Assembly (NCBI RefSeq): GCF_016859285.1
Contig: NC_053422.1
Coordinates: 16,785,001-16,849,000 of the forward strand
DNA: 64,000 bases
Source: Xiphias gladius
Taxonomy: Eukaryota > Chordata > Actinopteri > Istiophoriformes > Xiphiidae
Reading direction: 5' to 3'
In this document: piece by piece, positions 60,818-64,000 of the stretch
Position numbering within the stretch: the stretch's first letter is position 1
Layout: each line of letters begins with the position of its first letter
Translations under genes and position numbers: made by a program
The notes under the pieces: model-generated
Databases searched by the model: none
What the model was told of the DNA's origin: nothing
What the model saw: only the letters and a program-made list of their open reading frames with translations

Positions 60818-63449
60818 TCACTTCTTCTTGTTCACAATGTTGTTACAAATCCAGTTCATGCCATCCTGTTGGAGAAATGAAAATAAAACTATCAAAATCA
60901 GATTCATAATCAAACTGTTTAAAGATAGAATATAATCAAAAACATCACACTAAGAAAGTCAAAGAGGTTGTTGATACAAATAAAAAAAGTCTCAATTTAA
61001 TCAGTTCAGACTGATCTTCAGTACAATGTTGTGCAGCAGCATCTGCAGGAGAAAACAATAAATCAAGCTGGGTCTGACCTGAACTCCCTCCCCAGACACA
61101 GCTGAGCAGGCCTGAATCTGCCACTCACGGTCCCGGTATGTATGCAGGTTGAGTCCCTCAGCGATCTCACTGGCTGGTGACGCTGCGGCCAGATCCTGTT
61201 TGTTGGCAAAGATGAGCACTGGAACACCTTTTAGATTCTCCTCGTCGATCAGCTCGGACAGCTCCTGCACATTGGTACACAAACAATTTCTGTTAAGTTA
61301 TTGACTTTTTAAAAAAAAACAACAAACCAGTTACTTTCACAAATATAAATTTTATTATTAACTTAAGGTCATTTTGCTATGGTTTTTGTCAGAATGTATT
61401 TGCATGCAGAAATGAGAACTACATCAAGCTCACCAGTCCCGTCTCTTCAAACCGCTTCTTGTCTGCACTGTCGATAACATAAATCTGAAAGAAGAAATAC
61501 ATAACAGTCAAGTCATACTCTCAACTGTAATAAATAGCACCTCTAGTTATTACAAGTGAATAAAAAAAATTTCATGACTTAAGTATTTCTTCTTTGGTCT
61601 CAACATTTTTCTGTCGGCATGTCAGTGACTCTTTCAGTATAAAGCTGCACATGTAGGGCAGCAAGTTAGTTTTACCTGAGAATAAAACATACCGTCACAT
61701 CCTTTCAAAAAGGTCCCACAAAACTATAGTTTTAGTGTGAAGTACCTTCATCAAGATACAGTTATAGTGCTTAACTTGTGCATATGTGTGATCTCCTGTC
61801 CTGAGAAATTATACGATATTCATCATCTCTTTGTACTGTAAACGGTGTGATAATTTATGTGTTTTATTATGGTTTAGTGACAAGTCTTTCTATTGCTTTC
61901 ATCATGTTCTTTTTGTAGTGTATTTTCAGCGACTAGCAACAACTTTGAAGAAGCTAATGGAGACCCAATTAAAGAATAAAGTTCGAATGGACTAGAGTTA
62001 AGTTTACTATAGTCACTCACCAACAGGTCTGTGTTTTCCAGGTACTTTTTCCAGAAAGGCCTGATCTTCCTCTGTCCTCCAATGTCCCAAACGTTGAGTT
62101 TCATGCCATGAGAGGCAACACTCTTTATGTTGAAGCCCTGAAGTGAAACCCAAAACAGGAGTCACTGTACTGCACATCACTGCCTTCAGTTTAACACTGA
62201 CCCAGTACACAGCACCTGGAAAGCCTTGCAAATGGTTAAGAAGGAATCCATTAAGCGACAATGGACTCTTACACAGGTGTGTGTATTAAATTAATCACTG
62301 TTTGGTTACTCTCTCATTGTGTAGCAGCAGGAGTGCAACATATGCTCTAGGTGATGGTCACTGTGTTAATCCGTAGTTGTTTTCCGTAATGCAGCTCCTT
62401 TCTGTCTCAGTTGGTGAGATTGTGTAACAACTTTATCCTGAGGGCAAGCTGAGGAGCAAATCTGAGGATAAGACTGGAAGGATCAAGTGCAGTGTATGTG
62501 TTTATCTGTCAAGTCTGATTTAGCTGTGCGGTGACTATTGCCATCTTGTACTGCACTGAATCCTCTCTGCCTGGTGTCTGACGAGCTGTCACACTCGCCC
62601 AGGACCTGGCATTATATCTGCTCTATGTCTTGTCTTGTGAGAGTAATGCAAAGGTATTAGATAATCATATTAGAGGTTAGATAATCACAGACGAAGGGGG
62701 TGATTAAAAAAAGGGACTTCTCAGAAAATGTGTCGCGAGCATACAAATCAGGAAGGTCATATAAGGTCATGGTTTATCTCCTGATGAAAGGGTATTTAAT
62801 ATACGGCATAAGAGGATGCTCATCCTCACAGCATTATTTTACTCATTTGTGGTTAGAGCATGTTTACAGTAAGACCATTTATTCATTTCACAGAGTGTCA
62901 AAAAACAAAGGTCATCTGAATCTCATTACTTTGAGTGAGACCATGCACTTATCTACCTGGTCTCAAAGATTAGATACCTTCTAATGCTGGGTTACAATAC
63001 CATGAAAATACAAAATATCTTTTGAAAGTTATCATTGAGGAATATTGAGGGAATATTTCTGGCAGAGGCACCCTGTTTATCTAAAATACACTTAATGATG
63101 AGCGTTAGTTAATGATGTTATAAGGTGGCTCAGGTGTTCATGGTAAAATGAATGGATTAAAACGAAGGAGACAAAAACATCATTTGCCAGTGTGTTAGTC
63201 AGTATTGTGGTGTTTCTTGCTTAATGCCATATGATATATGACTTTCCTTAAGGTCGTGATGTGTGGCTGTGAGCATGTGAGTTTTAAAATAAAGCTTCCC
63301 CTCACCTGCGTTGGTGTGATGGTGTTCACATCCTCAGAGGCGAGGTTCTTTAGCAGGGTGGTCTTGCCGGCATTGTCCAGCCCCAGAAGCACTATCCTGA
63401 CCTCCTGCTCTGTGGATCCCTTCAGTTTCTCAATGACAGAGAGTAAGCC
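60818..63449 (-). CDS. arl3: ADP-ribosylation factor-like GTPase 3 (start codon exon not found)
   Basis: Small GTPase that, when GTP-bound, releases lipidated cargo from UNC119 and PDE6D inside cilia. Five minus-strand exons join in phase: 63306-63449, 62021-62137, 61434-61484, 61079-61264 and 60818-60865. They give 181 residues beginning [19 protein letters not shown]; adding one Met gives 182, the usual ARL3 length. With that numbering the P-loop GLDNAGKT is 24-31, switch-1 Thr48 is in TPTQ, switch-2 WDIGGQ ends at Gln71, and NKQD is 126-129. [16 protein letters not shown] is ARL3-specific. The first exon has a clean acceptor (CTCTATGCAG) before the Gly codon, so the ATG lies in a separate upstream exon that I could not find between 63450 and 64000. 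Teleosts have more than one arl3; which copy this is stays open. Confidence 0.92.
61485..62020 (-). other. arl3 intron between the second and third coding exons present
   Basis: AT-rich GT-AG intron, nothing recognisable inside. Confidence 0.7.
62138..63305 (-). other. arl3 intron between the first and second coding exons present
   Basis: About 1.2 kb. The plus-strand frame at 62700-62984 is unsupported, and no repeat is recognised. Confidence 0.65.
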
Positions 63450-64000
63450 CTGCATAGAGGTAGAGAGAGTCAGGTAGAGGACTAGGGAAAAATCAGAGCC
63501 ATCCAGACCGTAAAAGGACTGCAGCATTCCCAACATCCTTCAGTACTTGTAGAATATACTAATCTTGTGTGGAAATCAAAAAGTGTCGTGAAAGGTCATT
63601 TGTCATTGGGTAATTCAATTTTGTAATATTTTGTTTTAGAATACGAAAGCATGTGAGCGGTTCAGTAATAATAAAATGATGACTATGGTGTTGACCAGAA
63701 TAAAATCAGACAATGGAAAACCACAACACTGCAGTGAGAAAAAGGACCAGATCTTTCCTCTCCTTAGGGTTGCAATGTGTCTTATAATATCCAGAGGTAA
63801 ATAAACAGGCACAGCTTAATGACATACTTAACACCTGAAAATTGATGAAAATCCCACTGACTTCTTTCCTATTTGCGGTCAATGCTCCCCTTACACACAG
63901 CACTCTTGAACACACATATGCGTGCCCATCTTGCTCCACCCACCCACCGACCAATCTCCAGCCCTAAATTCTGGAGCTCCTGAATAGCTCCCACCCCCAG
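63450..64000 (-). other. Upstream part of arl3 (intron toward the start-codon exon)
   Basis: Expected to lead to the exon carrying the initiator ATG. No ATG followed at once by a GTAAG/GTGAG-type donor is visible on the minus strand, so that exon is probably beyond the right edge. Confidence 0.5.

Noticed and set aside
1..64000. CRISPR arrays, bacterial operons, rRNA or tRNA genes, integrated viral genes
   Set aside because: None seen. The regular short repeats are microsatellites, and all recognised proteins are ordinary vertebrate genes in intron-split form.

Overview
The window is vertebrate nuclear DNA, almost certainly from a teleost fish (probably a spiny-rayed one). Coding sequence sits in short exons with GT-AG introns. 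CA/TG microsatellites are abundant, several dispersed repeats look like common fish families, and a decayed Tc1-like transposon lies in an intron. I rebuilt five gene models and one tentative one by translating exons and joining them at splice sites that keep phase. No database search was possible, so names rest on remembered family sequences.

Layout from left to right: (1) 883-4750, minus strand: the first four coding exons (about 424 residues) of ndst1, the heparan sulfate N-deacetylase/N-sulfotransferase. Its later exons lie beyond the left edge. A probable non-coding first exon in a CpG-rich patch ends at 32371, which makes a first intron of about 27.5 kb with no recognisable gene. (2) 34930-39820, plus strand: complete rbm22 (splicing factor, 11 exons, 427 aa). 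(3) 40860-44576, minus strand: complete myoz3 (Z-disc calsarcin, 5 coding exons, 255 aa), tail to tail with rbm22. (4) 46768-56275, plus strand: an 18-exon, 766-residue soluble guanylate cyclase that resembles the arthropod atypical cyclase Gyc-88E more than mammalian beta1 or beta2 subunits. (5) 57780-58124, minus strand: a small orphan single-pass membrane protein. (6) 60818-63449, minus strand: arl3, a small GTPase of ciliary lipid-protein traffic, complete except for its start codon.

ndst1, myoz3 and rbm22 are also close neighbours on human 5q33, so this is partly conserved synteny. Order and orientation differ, and no synpo-like coding exon is seen between ndst1 and rbm22. The genes do not form a pathway; they share a neighbourhood.

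The most interesting item is the cyclase. Its reading frame is intact through all 18 exons. It keeps the haem-ligand His, the Y-x-S-x-R motif, and the metal-binding Asp and guanine-selecting Glu positions. However, the normally invariant segment with the purine-contact Cys and the catalytic Asn and Arg is changed to Gly, His and Ala. That leaves an alpha-subunit-like half-site in a protein related to homodimer-capable invertebrate enzymes, and suggests it must pair with another subunit or has lost catalysis.
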